The notes under the pieces were generated by a model that worked only from the letters and a program-made list of their open reading frames with translations, was not told where the DNA came from and did no database searches. A stretch of 43,657 nucleotides of DNA, from assembly GCA_020073145.1 (NCBI GenBank), contig JAIQFS010000048.1, forward strand, positions 1 through 43,657, in the 5' to 3' direction. Shown here piece by piece: positions 17,252 to 25,595 of the stretch. The DNA is from Terriglobia bacterium (GTDB lineage: Bacteria > Acidobacteriota > Terriglobia > Bryobacterales > Bryobacteraceae). A program made the position numbers and the translations under genes. How positions within the stretch are numbered: the first letter of the stretch is position 1; each line of letters starts with the position of its first letter.

Positions 17252-17566
17252 TCATTCCATTTTCACCGATACCGGGCGACCGTCGTGGCTCGGCTGTTTG
17301 ATCGCCGACTTCAGCTCGTTGCCGGGCGCGAAGCGCGGCACCCGCTTGGCCGCAATCTCGATGGCCTTCCCGTTGGCGGGGTTTCGCACCTGGCGCGCTT
17401 TGCGGTGCAACACGCCAAAACTGCCGAACCCGGAAATTGTCACACGGTCGCCGCGGCTCAGCCCGGTGCGAATTCCCTCCAGAAACGCGTCCAGCGCCCG
17501 GGCGGCTTGCACCCGCGTGAGGCACGCATCCACTGCAATCTTGCCGATCAGGTCTCTCTTATTCAC
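17252..17566 (-). CDS. HU/IHF-family DNA-binding protein
   Basis: A 104-residue histone-like protein: MNKRDLIGKIA at the start, GDRVTISGFGSFGV, then the DNA-gripping arm region with ARQVRNPANGKAI and RVPRFAPGNELK. The family is usually about 90 residues; this one has a short extra C-terminal tail (QPSHDGRPVSVKME). It bends and compacts DNA as a dimer. Starts with GTG at 17566; the ribosome binding site is weak. A near-consensus sigma-70 promoter lies 23 bases upstream. It is co-directional with, and immediately in front of, the site-2 protease gene. Confidence 0.93.
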   Translation of the reverse strand: MNKRDLIGKIAVDACLTRVQAARALDAFLEGIRTGLSRGDRVTISGFGSFGVLHRKARQVRNPANGKAIEIAAKRVPRFAPGNELKSAIKQPSHDGRPVSVKME

Positions 17567-17588
17567 GAGGCACTCTCAATGCCCGCGA

Positions 17589-17617
17589 ACGATATCAAGA
17601 CCACGCGCCGGTGTCAA
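17589..17617 (-). promoter_or_regulatory. Sigma-70 promoter of the HU/site-2-protease unit
   Basis: On the minus strand TTGACA (17617-17612) is followed after exactly 17 bases by TATCGT (17594-17589). The -35 is perfect consensus and the -10 matches at four of six positions. Transcription would start near 17582, about 15 bases before the GTG at 17566. GAACGATATC, which includes the -10, recurs at about 17657-17666, so an operator is possible. Confidence 0.65.
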
Positions 17618-17682
17618 TCCGGCTCTATCTGAAATTTCGATTCCGGCAAACGCGGTGAACGATATCGGAATTTCCCGGATCG

Positions 17683-18489
17683 TCACCGTATCGGCAGCAC
17701 TTCGTTCAGCGATCCCTGCCGGTAGCCTTCCAGGTCGAGCGTGACGTACTGGAAGCCCAGGGCCTTGAAAATTGCGGTGAAGCGCCGCGCCATTTCCGGC
17801 GTCAGTGCCTGGGCCATTTCTTCGGGCGCCACTTCGAGGCGCACCATGGAGCCGTGAAAGCGAACCCGGAACTGACGGAAGCCCAGAGCCTTCATCTGCT
17901 CTTCCCCGCTCTCCACCGTCTTGAGATTTTCGATGGTCACGGGCGTTCCATACGGGATGCGCGAACTCAAACACGCGGACGCCGGGCGGTCCCACGTCGG
18001 CAGGCCCGCCTGCCGCGAGAGTTCGCGAATCTCGGCTTTGGTGAGCTGGGCATCGGCAAGCGGCGCGGCCACCTGGTGCTGCTGGGCGGCGTTCTGCCCA
18101 GGCCGGTAGTCGCCCAGATCGTCCAGGTTGACGCCGTAGAGGATGTGCTCGTATCCGCGCTCGCGCCCCACCTGTCCGAGGCGGGTGAACAGCTCGTCCT
18201 TGCAGTGAAAACAGCGGTCCGGATGGTTTTGGGTATAGGCCGGATTGTCGAACTCGCGGGTCTCAATGTACTCGTGCGCAATGCCGAAGCGTTTCACGAA
18301 TGCCTCGGCGTCGCGCTTGTGCGACTCCGGAAACGAAGCTGAGTCCGCCGTAACCGCGAGAGCGTCGTTTCCGAGCATGTGGTGAGCGGCCCACGCTAGG
18401 TAGGCCGAATCCGCCCCGCCGGAGAACGCTACGATCACGCGGCCCATGCGGCTCAGGGATTCGAACAGCTGTTGCTCTTTCTCCTGCAA
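17683..18489 (-). CDS. larE: LarE-type ATP-dependent sacrificial sulfur transferase
   Basis: A 268-residue PP-loop protein. SGGADS at residues 23-28 binds ATP; Cys173 in PASACLSSRIPYG corresponds to the sulfur-donating Cys of characterised LarE, and a further pair sits in RCFHCK (Cys93, Cys96). LarE builds the nickel-pincer nucleotide cofactor first found in lactate racemase. Some homologues use three cysteines to hold an iron-sulfur cluster that delivers sulfide; the three here are compatible with that. No larA, larB or larC is in the window. It lies 9 bases behind gyrA and is probably on the same transcript. Confidence 0.88.
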   Translation of the reverse strand: MQEKEQQLFESLSRMGRVIVAFSGGADSAYLAWAAHHMLGNDALAVTADSASFPESHKRDAEAFVKRFGIAHEYIETREFDNPAYTQNHPDRCFHCKDELFTRLGQVGRERGYEHILYGVNLDDLGDYRPGQNAAQQHQVAAPLADAQLTKAEIRELSRQAGLPTWDRPASACLSSRIPYGTPVTIENLKTVESGEEQMKALGFRQFRVRFHGSMVRLEVAPEEMAQALTPEMARRFTAIFKALGFQYVTLDLEGYRQGSLNEVLPIR

Positions 18490-18498
18490 GCGTCCTTT

Positions 18499-21036
18499 CT
18501 ACTGCACTGGCAGCGACTCCTGGTCGTTGTCAACCTCGGTATCGGGGATCACCGAGGCCGCCGCCACCTTATCGCCTTCTTCGAGTGTCACCAGCCTCAC
18601 GCCCTGCGTGGAGCGTCCGGCCTGCCGGATGGTGGACGATTCGATGCGAATGATTTTGCCGTTCTGGCTCACAATCACCAGGTCCGAGTCTTCCTTCACC
18701 GAAAGAATCGCCACCACCTTCCCGGTCTTGCCGGTGGTCTTCATGTTGATAACGCCTTTGCCGCCGCGCGCCGTCAGCCGGTATTCCTCCAGCTCGGTCC
18801 GCTTGCCGTAGCCGTTTTCCGCGATGGAAAGGATCAGCCCGTCCTTCTCGACCACTTCCATGCCCACCAGGTAGTCGCCGTCAGCCAAGTCCATGGCGCG
18901 GACGCCGCGAGCCTGCCGGCCCATGTGCCGCACGTGGCTCTCCGCAAAGCGGATAGCTTGCCCTTCGTGCGAGCCGAGGAAGATGTAATTGTTGCCGTGC
19001 GTGATCTTCGCGCCGATCAGCTCATCTCCTTCATCCAACGTCACCGCGATGATGCCGCGCGCCATGGGGTTATCGAATTCCGTCAGCTCCGATTTCTTGA
19101 TCACGCCGTGCTTGGTGACCATCACGATGTATTGGTCGGGAACGAAATCCTTCACCGAGAGGAACGCCTTGACGGTTTCATCCGGCTGCAGGTTGATGAG
19201 GTTCGAGATGTGCTTGCCCTTGCCCGTGGTGCTGGCGTCGGGAATCTCGTAGGCCTTCAGCCAGTGCAGGCGGCCGCGGCTGGTGAAACTCAGCAGATAG
19301 CTGTGCGTGGAAGCCACCAGCAGGTGCTCCACCACGTCTTCCGCGCGCGTGCCCATGCCGATGCGGCCTTTGCCGCCGCGCGTCTGCCGCCGGTAGGTGT
19401 CCACCGAAGTGCGCTTTAAGTAGCCGCCGCGCGTCACGGTGAGGGCCACGTCTTCCACCTGCACCAGATCTTCCAGCTTGATGTCGCCGGGATCTTCCAC
19501 GATCTGGGTGCGGCGCTCGTCTCCGAACTCCTTCTGGACCTCCTTCAACTCCTTGACGATGAGGTCGCGCAGCACTTTGTCCGAGCCCAGGATTTCCAGG
19601 TACTCGGCGATCCGCCGCTGGATGTCGCCCAACTCGTCCAGAATCTTCTGCTGCTCCATCCCGGTGAGGCGCTGCAGTTGCAGCTCGATGATGGCCTGCG
19701 CCTGCTTCTCGGTGAACTGGAAATGCCCGATCAGCGAATCGCGGGCTTCTCTCGGCTGTTTGGCCGCGCGAATCAGCTTGATGATCTCGTCGATGTTCTG
19801 CAGCGCCTTCTGAAAGCCGAGCAACAGGTGCTCGCGCTCGCGGGCCTTGCGCAGCTCGTACTCGGTACGCCGCCGGACCACCTCGACGCGGTGCTCGATG
19901 AAGAACTTGATGACCGGGACGATTCCCAACTCGCGCGGCTGCCCGTTCACAATCGACAGCATGATGATGCCGAAACCGGTTTGCAGCTGGGTGTGCTTGT
20001 AGAGGTTGTTCAGGATGACTTCGGCCTGTTCGCCGCGCTTGATTTCGAAAACGATGCGCATGCCGTCTCGGTCGCTCTCGTCGCGAATGTCGCCGATCCC
20101 TTCGACCTTCTTCTCGTTGACCAGGGAGGAAGCGTGTTCGATCAGCTTCGACTTGTTCACCTGGTACGGAATCTCGGTGACGACGATCTGCTGCCGGTCC
20201 TTCCCGGTGGTCTCGATGGAGGCTTTGGCCCGGATTCGCAATTGCCCGCGCCCGGTGGTGTACGCATCCACAATGCCCTGCCGGCCCAGAATGAAGCCGC
20301 CCGTGGGAAAATCCGGCCCCGGCACCATCTCCAGGATTTTCGCCAGTGGCGCCTTGGGATTCTGGATGAGGTGAATGGTGGCGTTGATGATTTCCGTCAG
20401 GTTGTGCGGCGGAATGTTGGTCGCCATGCCCACCGCGATGCCGGCCGATCCGTTGACCAGCAGGTTGGGCACGCGCGTCGGCAGGACTTCCGGCTCGCTT
20501 TCGCTCTCGTCGTAGTTGGGGCGGAAGTCGACCGTCTCTTTGTCGATATCTTCCAGCAGTGCGGTCGCGATCCGGGAAAGCCGGGCTTCCGTGTATCGCT
20601 CGGCCGCGGGCGGGTCGCCATCCACTGAGCCGAAGTTGCCTTGCCCCTCCACCAGCGGATACCGCATGGAAAACGGCTGGGCCATACGCACCAGGGCGTC
20701 GTAGATCGGCGCGTTGCCGTGCGGGTGATATTTGCCCATCACGTCGCCGGTAATCTTGGCGCACTTGCGCGTCGGCCGGTTGGGCGCCAGCCCCAGCTCG
20801 TTCATGCCATGCAGAATGCGCCGGTGCACCGGCTTCAGGCCGTCGCGAATATCCGGCAGCGCGCGGCCCACGATCACGCTCATGGCGTAGTCGAGATACG
20901 ACCGCCGCATCTCGTCTTCGATGTTGACCGGCACCTGATTGCGCCCGCCGTCTCCGCCTCCCATTCCGGGCAACGGAGGCTGGCCGCCAGCGGGTGGCGC
21001 GGGTGGACCTTGCGGTGGTATTTCTTGATCCGCCAA
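18499..21036 (-). CDS. gyrA: DNA gyrase subunit A
   Basis: An 845-residue type IIA topoisomerase subunit that cuts and rejoins DNA. Residues 1-36 are a Pro/Gly-rich extension absent from E. coli; the conserved start is [16 protein letters not shown]. The catalytic Tyr is Tyr148 (ERYTEARL). The quinolone-binding segment reads [10 protein letters not shown] (104-113). The C-terminal beta-pinwheel has the GyrA box QTRGGKG, which separates it from ParC, and repeated blades (for example [11 protein letters not shown]). The start is TTG at 21036, supported by AAGGAG six bases upstream. larE follows within 10 bases; gyrB is not in the window. Confidence 0.97.
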   Translation of the reverse strand: MADQEIPPQGPPAPPAGGQPPLPGMGGGDGGRNQVPVNIEDEMRRSYLDYAMSVIVGRALPDIRDGLKPVHRRILHGMNELGLAPNRPTRKCAKITGDVMGKYHPHGNAPIYDALVRMAQPFSMRYPLVEGQGNFGSVDGDPPAAERYTEARLSRIATALLEDIDKETVDFRPNYDESESEPEVLPTRVPNLLVNGSAGIAVGMATNIPPHNLTEIINATIHLIQNPKAPLAKILEMVPGPDFPTGGFILGRQGIVDAYTTGRGQLRIRAKASIETTGKDRQQIVVTEIPYQVNKSKLIEHASSLVNEKKVEGIGDIRDESDRDGMRIVFEIKRGEQAEVILNNLYKHTQLQTGFGIIMLSIVNGQPRELGIVPVIKFFIEHRVEVVRRRTEYELRKAREREHLLLGFQKALQNIDEIIKLIRAAKQPREARDSLIGHFQFTEKQAQAIIELQLQRLTGMEQQKILDELGDIQRRIAEYLEILGSDKVLRDLIVKELKEVQKEFGDERRTQIVEDPGDIKLEDLVQVEDVALTVTRGGYLKRTSVDTYRRQTRGGKGRIGMGTRAEDVVEHLLVASTHSYLLSFTSRGRLHWLKAYEIPDASTTGKGKHISNLINLQPDETVKAFLSVKDFVPDQYIVMVTKHGVIKKSELTEFDNPMARGIIAVTLDEGDELIGAKITHGNNYIFLGSHEGQAIRFAESHVRHMGRQARGVRAMDLADGDYLVGMEVVEKDGLILSIAENGYGKRTELEEYRLTARGGKGVINMKTTGKTGKVVAILSVKEDSDLVIVSQNGKIIRIESSTIRQAGRSTQGVRLVTLEEGDKVAAASVIPDTEVDNDQESLPVQ

Positions 21037-21205
21037 AAATGACTCCTTGTGAGGCTTAACTTCTATCCTAGCAAGAATTTAATCGTCCGGGAAGAGGTTT
21101 GGATCTTCGCCCTTTGTTCGGCGGTGGATTCTGCGGCGTCAACCCTTCGCTTGCGCTCCTCTCTATCTCTTTATAAGATTGATAGAGAAAGAGGTCTTTC
21201 CCTCA

Positions 21206-21673
21206 ATGCCTATCACAAAAGCGCGAGGAGCCACCGATAAGGGTCAACCGGCGGAGGCAAATGACCCCGTACTCCGGATGCTCGGTGTGGGGAAGGAACT
21301 ATGGGCCCACGATGAAGCCGACCATTTCGTCGACCGTCTTCGGTCCGAGGAATGGCTTGAGCTTCCGGATCAGAATGCGCTCGCCAGCCGGGCTGGAAAT
21401 CTGCTCAAGGCGATCTGGTCTCGCATCGAGAAGAACCAGGGAGAACCGTTTCACACCAAGAAAGGGTTGCCCCTTACCTATGAGGTGGAGGGGAACGGAA
21501 TTTGGTTCTTCCGGGACGGAAAGCGCATCGAGCGGAAGTTGACGCGGACCCAGGTGAACGTCGCCATTTCGCGGTGCCCCCTGAAAAGCACCACAGAGAT
21601 CAAGGACCTGATGGATTACCCGTATTTGTTCGCGGTCCTGATGGATCCGCGGGTTCGCGGCCAGGCATGGTAA
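21206..21673 (+). CDS. Antitoxin-like protein with added C-terminal domain
   Basis: A 155-residue protein placed four bases before a PIN-domain toxin gene, the usual antitoxin position. The N-terminal part contains GVGKELWAHDEADHFVDRLR, resembling small antitoxins that pair with PIN toxins. Unlike those, it continues for about 100 residues as a second domain (FHTKKGLPLTYEVEGNG, RTQVNVAISRCPL, YPYLFAVLMDPRVRG), which resembles a stand-alone or nuclease-associated domain of unknown function. ATG at 21206 has AAAGAGG upstream with an eleven-base gap; a TTG at 21179 is a weaker alternative. Base composition is lower in GC than gyrA next door. Confidence 0.65.
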   Translation: MPITKARGATDKGQPAEANDPVLRMLGVGKELWAHDEADHFVDRLRSEEWLELPDQNALASRAGNLLKAIWSRIEKNQGEPFHTKKGLPLTYEVEGNGIWFFRDGKRIERKLTRTQVNVAISRCPLKSTTEIKDLMDYPYLFAVLMDPRVRGQAW

Positions 21674-21677
21674 ACCC

Positions 21678-22103
21678 ATGGCCCGCATCTTTTGGGACAC
21701 GAATCTTTTCATTTACCTGTTTGAGAACAACGCCGAATGGTCGCCGCGCGTGGTCGAGTTGCGAAGAAAGATGCTGACGCGGGGGGATACCCTCCTCACA
21801 AGTTGGCTGACCGTTGGCGAAGTTCTCACCAAGCCCAAACAATTGGGCAACGCGATCCTCGAAAAGAGCTATCTCAACCTCTTCTCGGGCGGACCGATCG
21901 AGATGGTTTCGTTCGAAGTGGAGGCCGCGAAACGCTACGGAGAAATCCGCAGCCGGGAGCGGGTCCGGCCGGCGGACGCCATGCAGCTGGCCTGCGCAGC
22001 CGCCGCAGGCACCGATCTGTTCGTGACCAATGACAGCCGTCTCTCGGATGTAGTCGTCTCGGGAATCACGTTCATCACCGGGATCGCGCGAATCCCGTAC
22101 TGA
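21678..22103 (+). CDS. PIN-domain ribonuclease toxin (VapC-like)
   Basis: A 141-residue PIN domain. The acidic metal-binding residues are all present: Asp7 (IFWDTNLF), Glu48 (TVGEVL), Asp100 (RPADAMQ) and Asp119 (TNDSRL). Such proteins are Mg-dependent ribonucleases held in check by a cognate antitoxin, here most likely the product of the gene ending four bases upstream. Length is typical. It is probably functional, as no frame damage is visible. Confidence 0.85.
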   Translation: MARIFWDTNLFIYLFENNAEWSPRVVELRRKMLTRGDTLLTSWLTVGEVLTKPKQLGNAILEKSYLNLFSGGPIEMVSFEVEAAKRYGEIRSRERVRPADAMQLACAAAAGTDLFVTNDSRLSDVVVSGITFITGIARIPY

Positions 22104-22240
22104 ACGGGAGCCTGGTAGCCGGCGCGGGTCGGAGTTGGGCCGCGCCGTGCGTCTCAAGGCATCGCTGACCAGGGGGCCCCCGTGACTCCAGTCACCGACT
22201 TCCACCCCCGCCTGAACCAGAATGAGCTCAGGAGACGAGC

Positions 22241-22768
22241 ATGCATCCCACCGAGATTCTCAGCCAGGAACATCGCGCCATTGAAGTCCGGCTCAATGAC
22301 CTGGAAGTCCGCATCCGCGCCCTCGAACCGGCCGCGATATTCCCGCGCGCGTTCTTCGACGAGGCCCTCGATTTCTTCCGCCATTTCGCCGACGGCTGTC
22401 ACCACGCCAAGGAGGAGAACCTGCTCTTTCCGCTCCTGAAAGAGCGCGGCGTGCCGGAGCAGGGCGGCCCGATCGGCGTCATGCTGGCCGAGCATGACGA
22501 GGGGCGGGCCTACCTGAAAGCCGTGCGCGACAACCTGGATGCCGCCGAGCGAGGTTCCGCGACCGCCCGTGAGGCCGTCTGCGCCAGCGCCGAGGCCTAC
22601 ATCGACTTGCTCCGCCGGCACATCTATAAAGAGGACCACATTCTGTTCCGCATGGCCCAGATGGTGCTGCAGCCGGACGATGTGGCCGAGTTACAGAAGC
22701 AGTTCGCCGCCGTCGAGGTGCCGGAGCGCTTTCAAGAATTCGCGGCGATCCGAACGCAGACCGTGTGA
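22241..22768 (+). CDS. Hemerythrin-like HHE-domain protein
   Basis: A 175-residue four-helix protein with the hemerythrin cation-binding pattern: EHRAIE near residue 10, FFRHFADGCHHAKEENLLFP (about 46-65), AEHDEGR near 87 and RRHIYKEDHILF near 127. The His and Glu residues would hold a di-iron site. Family members sense or buffer O2, NO or iron. ATG at 22241 (MHPTEILSQEHR) lies close behind a GGAG-like sequence. No operon partner is obvious; it follows the toxin gene after 137 bases without a gene. Confidence 0.88.
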   Translation: MHPTEILSQEHRAIEVRLNDLEVRIRALEPAAIFPRAFFDEALDFFRHFADGCHHAKEENLLFPLLKERGVPEQGGPIGVMLAEHDEGRAYLKAVRDNLDAAERGSATAREAVCASAEAYIDLLRRHIYKEDHILFRMAQMVLQPDDVAELQKQFAAVEVPERFQEFAAIRTQTV

Positions 22769-22938
22769 GCGCGGTCGCGACCGCCGTGACCCGATCTGGC
22801 GGGACACGACGTTTCTACCCACGCGGCCGTACGTTCACCCGCAAGCGCACACGGTCCGAAGAGCGATGGACCGCGCGAGCAAGGCGCGGGGAGGGCACAG
22901 TGAAGATAGACTGCCTGAGGCTGCCAATGCAGGAAGTG

Positions 22939-22967
22939 TTGACAACGAAATGAATCGACAATAGATA
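22939..22967 (+). promoter_or_regulatory. Near-consensus sigma-70 promoter without an obvious gene
   Basis: TTGACA (22939-22944) and TAGATA (22962-22967) are separated by exactly 17 bases. Downstream on the plus strand there is no coding gene for over 1 kb, only the tRNA-Pro remnant and a low-GC non-coding stretch, so the promoter either drives an RNA, is orphaned by the island insertion, or is a chance match. ATTTGGTCGGG at 22967-22977 repeats the sequence at the tRNA-Pro 3' end. Confidence 0.4.
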
Positions 22968-23029
22968 TTTGGTCGGGACCCTGCGTGGACCCTGGTTTTA
23001 GGTGGGAGTGTTTGTAAGTCTTCGAGGAA

Positions 23030-23081
23030 TTTGGTCTGGGCGAGTGGATTCGAACCACCGACTTCGTGGTCCCGAATCAGG
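23030..23081 (-). repeat. Degenerate 3' half of tRNA-Pro (att-like direct repeat)
   Basis: Matches 25863-25914 over about 52 bases with roughly four differences. It keeps the CCA end, the acceptor 3' strand (one change), the T arm with GGTTCGAAT, the variable region and the anticodon loop TTCGGGA, but the anticodon stem no longer pairs and nothing matching the D arm follows. It cannot form a tRNA. It is a direct repeat of the intact gene's 3' half. Confidence 0.75.
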
Positions 23082-23425
23082 GATACCCCGCTATCTCCTT
23101 GAATACAGAGCCAATAGTTTCGCATAAAACTCCACTTTTAAGTACCAAAAGTACACTCGTGGGCGGAACTCATGCAATCAGCTTCCTTCGCAAATCGCGC
23201 CATCATGCGGCCCCGACCTATTCGCTGGTGAACACGCGGCAACTGGCTCATGGCCCGAGCGCATAAAAACAACTCACCCAACCTCTTCACGGATAGTGTG
23301 CACATCCGAGCATTTTATCCAGAAGGGCTACTTCGGCGGGCGAACTGGTGCGAGCGTAGGGCCCCCGGATATCACTCCAACACGTACAACCTCGCTTCTC
23401 GCGCGGACCTCGTCAATTGCCGAGA
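23082..23425. other. Low-GC non-coding stretch inside the island
   Basis: About 340 bases with lower GC than the flanks and no convincing coding frame; it lies between the att-like repeat and the end of the TetR gene. An imperfect hairpin ACTTTT-N7-AAAAGT is present near 23132-23150. I see no RNA gene. Confidence 0.5.
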
Positions 23426-24001
23426 TCAGAAACTGCGCAAGAGGAAATCTCTTGTTCCCGCCAGCACCTTCTCTCGCATTGCGCGATCTGGCAGAATTCG
23501 AGCAATGTTAACTGCCCCGATCATGGTTGAAAAGATCACAAAGAAGGCCCGCTCTTTATCCGCCGTTCGCTGGCCAGGCATGAACGGCAACATTCGGCTC
23601 TTGTAATTCACCAGCTCCGCCACAATCTGAGGCTTCATCCTCTTCTCTGCCCGCGCCAGATCCGGTGAAAGTGCCGCCAGGGGGCAGCCGCGCTCGGGAT
23701 GTTCACAGAGTTCCAGGCTCAAGTAGGTTTTTACGATGGCCTTCCATGCCTCTCCAGGCTGGGAGTGTTCAGTAGCTTGAGCCAGAGTGTCCTCGATCTC
23801 ACGGAAGCCCTCGCGAAGCGACTCCAGGAGCAGGTCGTCCTTGCTCCCAAAGTGCTTGTAAAAGCCCCCGTGGGTCAGGCCGGCGTCTTTCATCACGGCC
23901 GAAACAGCGGCGCCCGTTAAGCCTTCGGCTCGGACGCGGCGCGCGGCGTCTTGCACGATTTTCCGATGGGTCTCAAGTTTATGTTCCGGCCGGTAACGCA
24001 T
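23426..24001 (-). CDS. TetR-family transcriptional regulator
   Basis: A 191-residue regulator. The helix-turn-helix covers about residues 10-55 (HRKIVQDAARRV, VSAVMKDAGLTHGGFYKHFGSKDDLL), the standard TetR pattern. The C-terminal ligand domain resembles the group that includes AcrR-like repressors with RGCPLAAL near residue 105. It is divergent from the NmrA-like gene with 122 bases between starts. Two inverted operator-like sites lie in that gap, one beside each start, so autorepression plus control of the NmrA-like gene is likely. Confidence 0.92.
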   Translation of the reverse strand: MRYRPEHKLETHRKIVQDAARRVRAEGLTGAAVSAVMKDAGLTHGGFYKHFGSKDDLLLESLREGFREIEDTLAQATEHSQPGEAWKAIVKTYLSLELCEHPERGCPLAALSPDLARAEKRMKPQIVAELVNYKSRMLPFMPGQRTADKERAFFVIFSTMIGAVNIARILPDRAMREKVLAGTRDFLLRSF

Positions 24002-24006
24002 TGATT

Positions 24007-24103
24007 ATAGGATGCTGCGAATCATCCAAGGATGCAAGCTCTGGCGCCGCTTTGCTTGGCCCAAGAAAAAGTCGCATCCATTGGATTATTAATATCATCC
24101 TAT
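24007..24103. promoter_or_regulatory. Pair of inverted operator-like sites between tetR and the NmrA-like gene
   Basis: Two 18-base sites have the form GGAT-N10-ATCC: 24010-24027 and 24083-24100. Each is flanked outwards by ATA (24007-24009) or TAT (24101-24103), so site 2 read on the minus strand matches site 1 (ATAGGATG in both, then AAT and ATCC). One site lies 8 bases from the TetR start and the other 23 bases from the NmrA-like start. The mirror arrangement suits binding of one TetR dimer per promoter. Confidence 0.55.
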
Positions 24104-24123
24104 GGAGCGAAAGGAGAATATCG

Positions 24124-25056
24124 ATGGCTCAACCAATCTTGGTAACCGGCGCGGCAGGTGGAACGCAGGGGTCAACCGGACGCCTGATCACAAGTCTTCT
24201 ACTGGAACAAGGCCTCCCGGTTCGCGCCTTGGTCCATAAGCTCGATTCGAGGTCCGCTGAACTCCGTCAACAGGGCGCTGAAGTGGCCGAGGGCGACCTT
24301 CTGAACCCAGCTTCCGCTCAGGCCGCCATGCGGAACGTCAAACGGGCCTACTTTACTTACCCCGTGGCCGACGGCCTGCTTGAGGCCGCGACGATTTTCG
24401 CCGCGGCTGCTCGCGAGGCAGGCCTGGAACTGGTGGTGAACAATTCGCAGTATCAGGGTAAGCCTGGTGATCCCGCGTATCGCGATCTGAACCGCGCTGC
24501 CAGCTTTCGCAATTTGCAGCATCGGCTGGCCGATCGCATCTTCGATTGGGCGCAGGTAGGCGCTGTTCATCTACAGGCACCGCCCTACTACGAAAACGTG
24601 CGCGCTCTTGTCAGCCGTAGCGTCGCCGAGCATGGTTCGGTCTTCTTGCCGTGGGGCGTGGATACGACCGTGATCCCGCTCGTCGGCGCACAGGACGTGT
24701 CGCGTGTCGCCGCCGCAATTTTGGCCAATCCTGATTTACCTTCTCAGACCGTGTACCCTCTGGTCGGTGAAGCTCCCACGGTGCGGGAGGTGGCCGACGC
24801 TGTGGGGAGAGCGATTGGGCGGCCAATCCGATACATGGCTATCAGCGACGAGCAGTGGGCCAGCGCCGTGAAGGAGCGGCTCGGCCCTCACGCGCTCGAT
24901 CACCTCTCCCATCTTTGGCAGACCTTCCGGAAGGGTGAAGAACGCTATCAGACTACCCAAGCGATTCGGATCATCACTGGCAGGAATCCACAGACGCTGG
25001 AGGAGTTCTTCCGCGAGAATGCGGGATTCTTCGCCGGCAGTGCTCAGGAGGCCTGA
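24124..25056 (+). CDS. NmrA-like NAD(P)-binding oxidoreductase
   Basis: A 310-residue atypical short-chain dehydrogenase of the NmrA/HSCARG-like group. The Rossmann motif is near the N-terminus (LVTGAAGGTQGSTGRLI, Gly-rich loop longer than usual), followed by AEGDLLNPASAQAAM and VNNSQYQG. NSQYQ replaces the YxxxK region, as often seen in NmrA-like sensors. It may sense redox state or reduce a quinone or other electrophile. Start at 24124 supported by AAGGAG with a seven-base gap. It is divergent from the TetR gene, whose operator-like sites flank its promoter, and it is followed after one base by the membrane protein gene. Confidence 0.87.
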   Translation: MAQPILVTGAAGGTQGSTGRLITSLLLEQGLPVRALVHKLDSRSAELRQQGAEVAEGDLLNPASAQAAMRNVKRAYFTYPVADGLLEAATIFAAAAREAGLELVVNNSQYQGKPGDPAYRDLNRAASFRNLQHRLADRIFDWAQVGAVHLQAPPYYENVRALVSRSVAEHGSVFLPWGVDTTVIPLVGAQDVSRVAAAILANPDLPSQTVYPLVGEAPTVREVADAVGRAIGRPIRYMAISDEQWASAVKERLGPHALDHLSHLWQTFRKGEERYQTTQAIRIITGRNPQTLEEFFRENAGFFAGSAQEA

Positions 25057-25057
25057 C

Positions 25058-25555
25058 ATGTCACCCGAAACACTGTTCCGAGTTCAACTCGTTTTTGGTT
25101 ACGTCGCGTGGCTGCTTTGCTTCAGCGTCTACATCTGGCCCAGGCTCAAGGCGATGGACCGATTTGACGCCCACCGTGCCATCGCCACGCTACACAGCTT
25201 CCGATTCTTCGGGCTGGTCTTCATCCTTCCGGGCATCGTAGGCCCCGATCTGCCCGCTGGGTTCGCCACGTTCGCCGCGTACGGTGACTTCGCGACCGGA
25301 GTGCTGGCCATGCTGGCACTTCTCACCGCGAGGATGCGTCCGCTCTATTGGTCTTTCCTTGTGGCTTTCAATCTGGTGGGGGCGACTGACCTCATCCTTG
25401 ATTACTACCACGCCATTCAAGTTGGCCTTCCTGCCATGCCGGGACAATTGGGCGCTACCTATGCGATCCCCATCATCTATGTGCCTTTGTTGATGATTAC
25501 GCATGTCGGCGCATTCTATTTCTTGCTGCGTCCGCAGCCCAAGGCGCAAAACTGA
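25058..25555 (+). CDS. Four-helix integral membrane protein
   Basis: A 165-residue protein with about four membrane segments (VQLVFGYVAWLLCFSVYIW, then segments near 45-62, 72-95 and 130-155). AGGAGG six bases before ATG at 25058 supports the start. It overlaps nothing and lies one base behind the NmrA-like gene, so the two are one transcript. The sequence resembles uncharacterised small membrane proteins often placed beside TetR regulators. Transport or electron-transfer roles cannot be inferred. Confidence 0.75.
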   Translation: MSPETLFRVQLVFGYVAWLLCFSVYIWPRLKAMDRFDAHRAIATLHSFRFFGLVFILPGIVGPDLPAGFATFAAYGDFATGVLAMLALLTARMRPLYWSFLVAFNLVGATDLILDYYHAIQVGLPAMPGQLGATYAIPIIYVPLLMITHVGAFYFLLRPQPKAQN

Positions 25556-25595
25556 ATGCCGACTTGCGCGGTCATGGAAGAACTTCGACAAGACT

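Noticed and set aside
19178-20764. A 528-codon minus-strand frame inside gyrA
   Set aside because: Same strand as gyrA but out of frame, Arg/Ala-rich, and gyrA is complete in its own frame.
22732-23125. Minus-strand open frames across the tRNA-Pro remnant (about 100 codons each)
   Set aside because: They read through the tRNA fragment (giving the typical spurious peptide with VRIHSPRP or GGSNPLA) and have no family resemblance.
23132-23150. ACTTTT/AAAAGT inverted repeat as a terminator or insertion-sequence end
   Set aside because: Short arms, no T-run in a useful position and no matching partner or target duplication.
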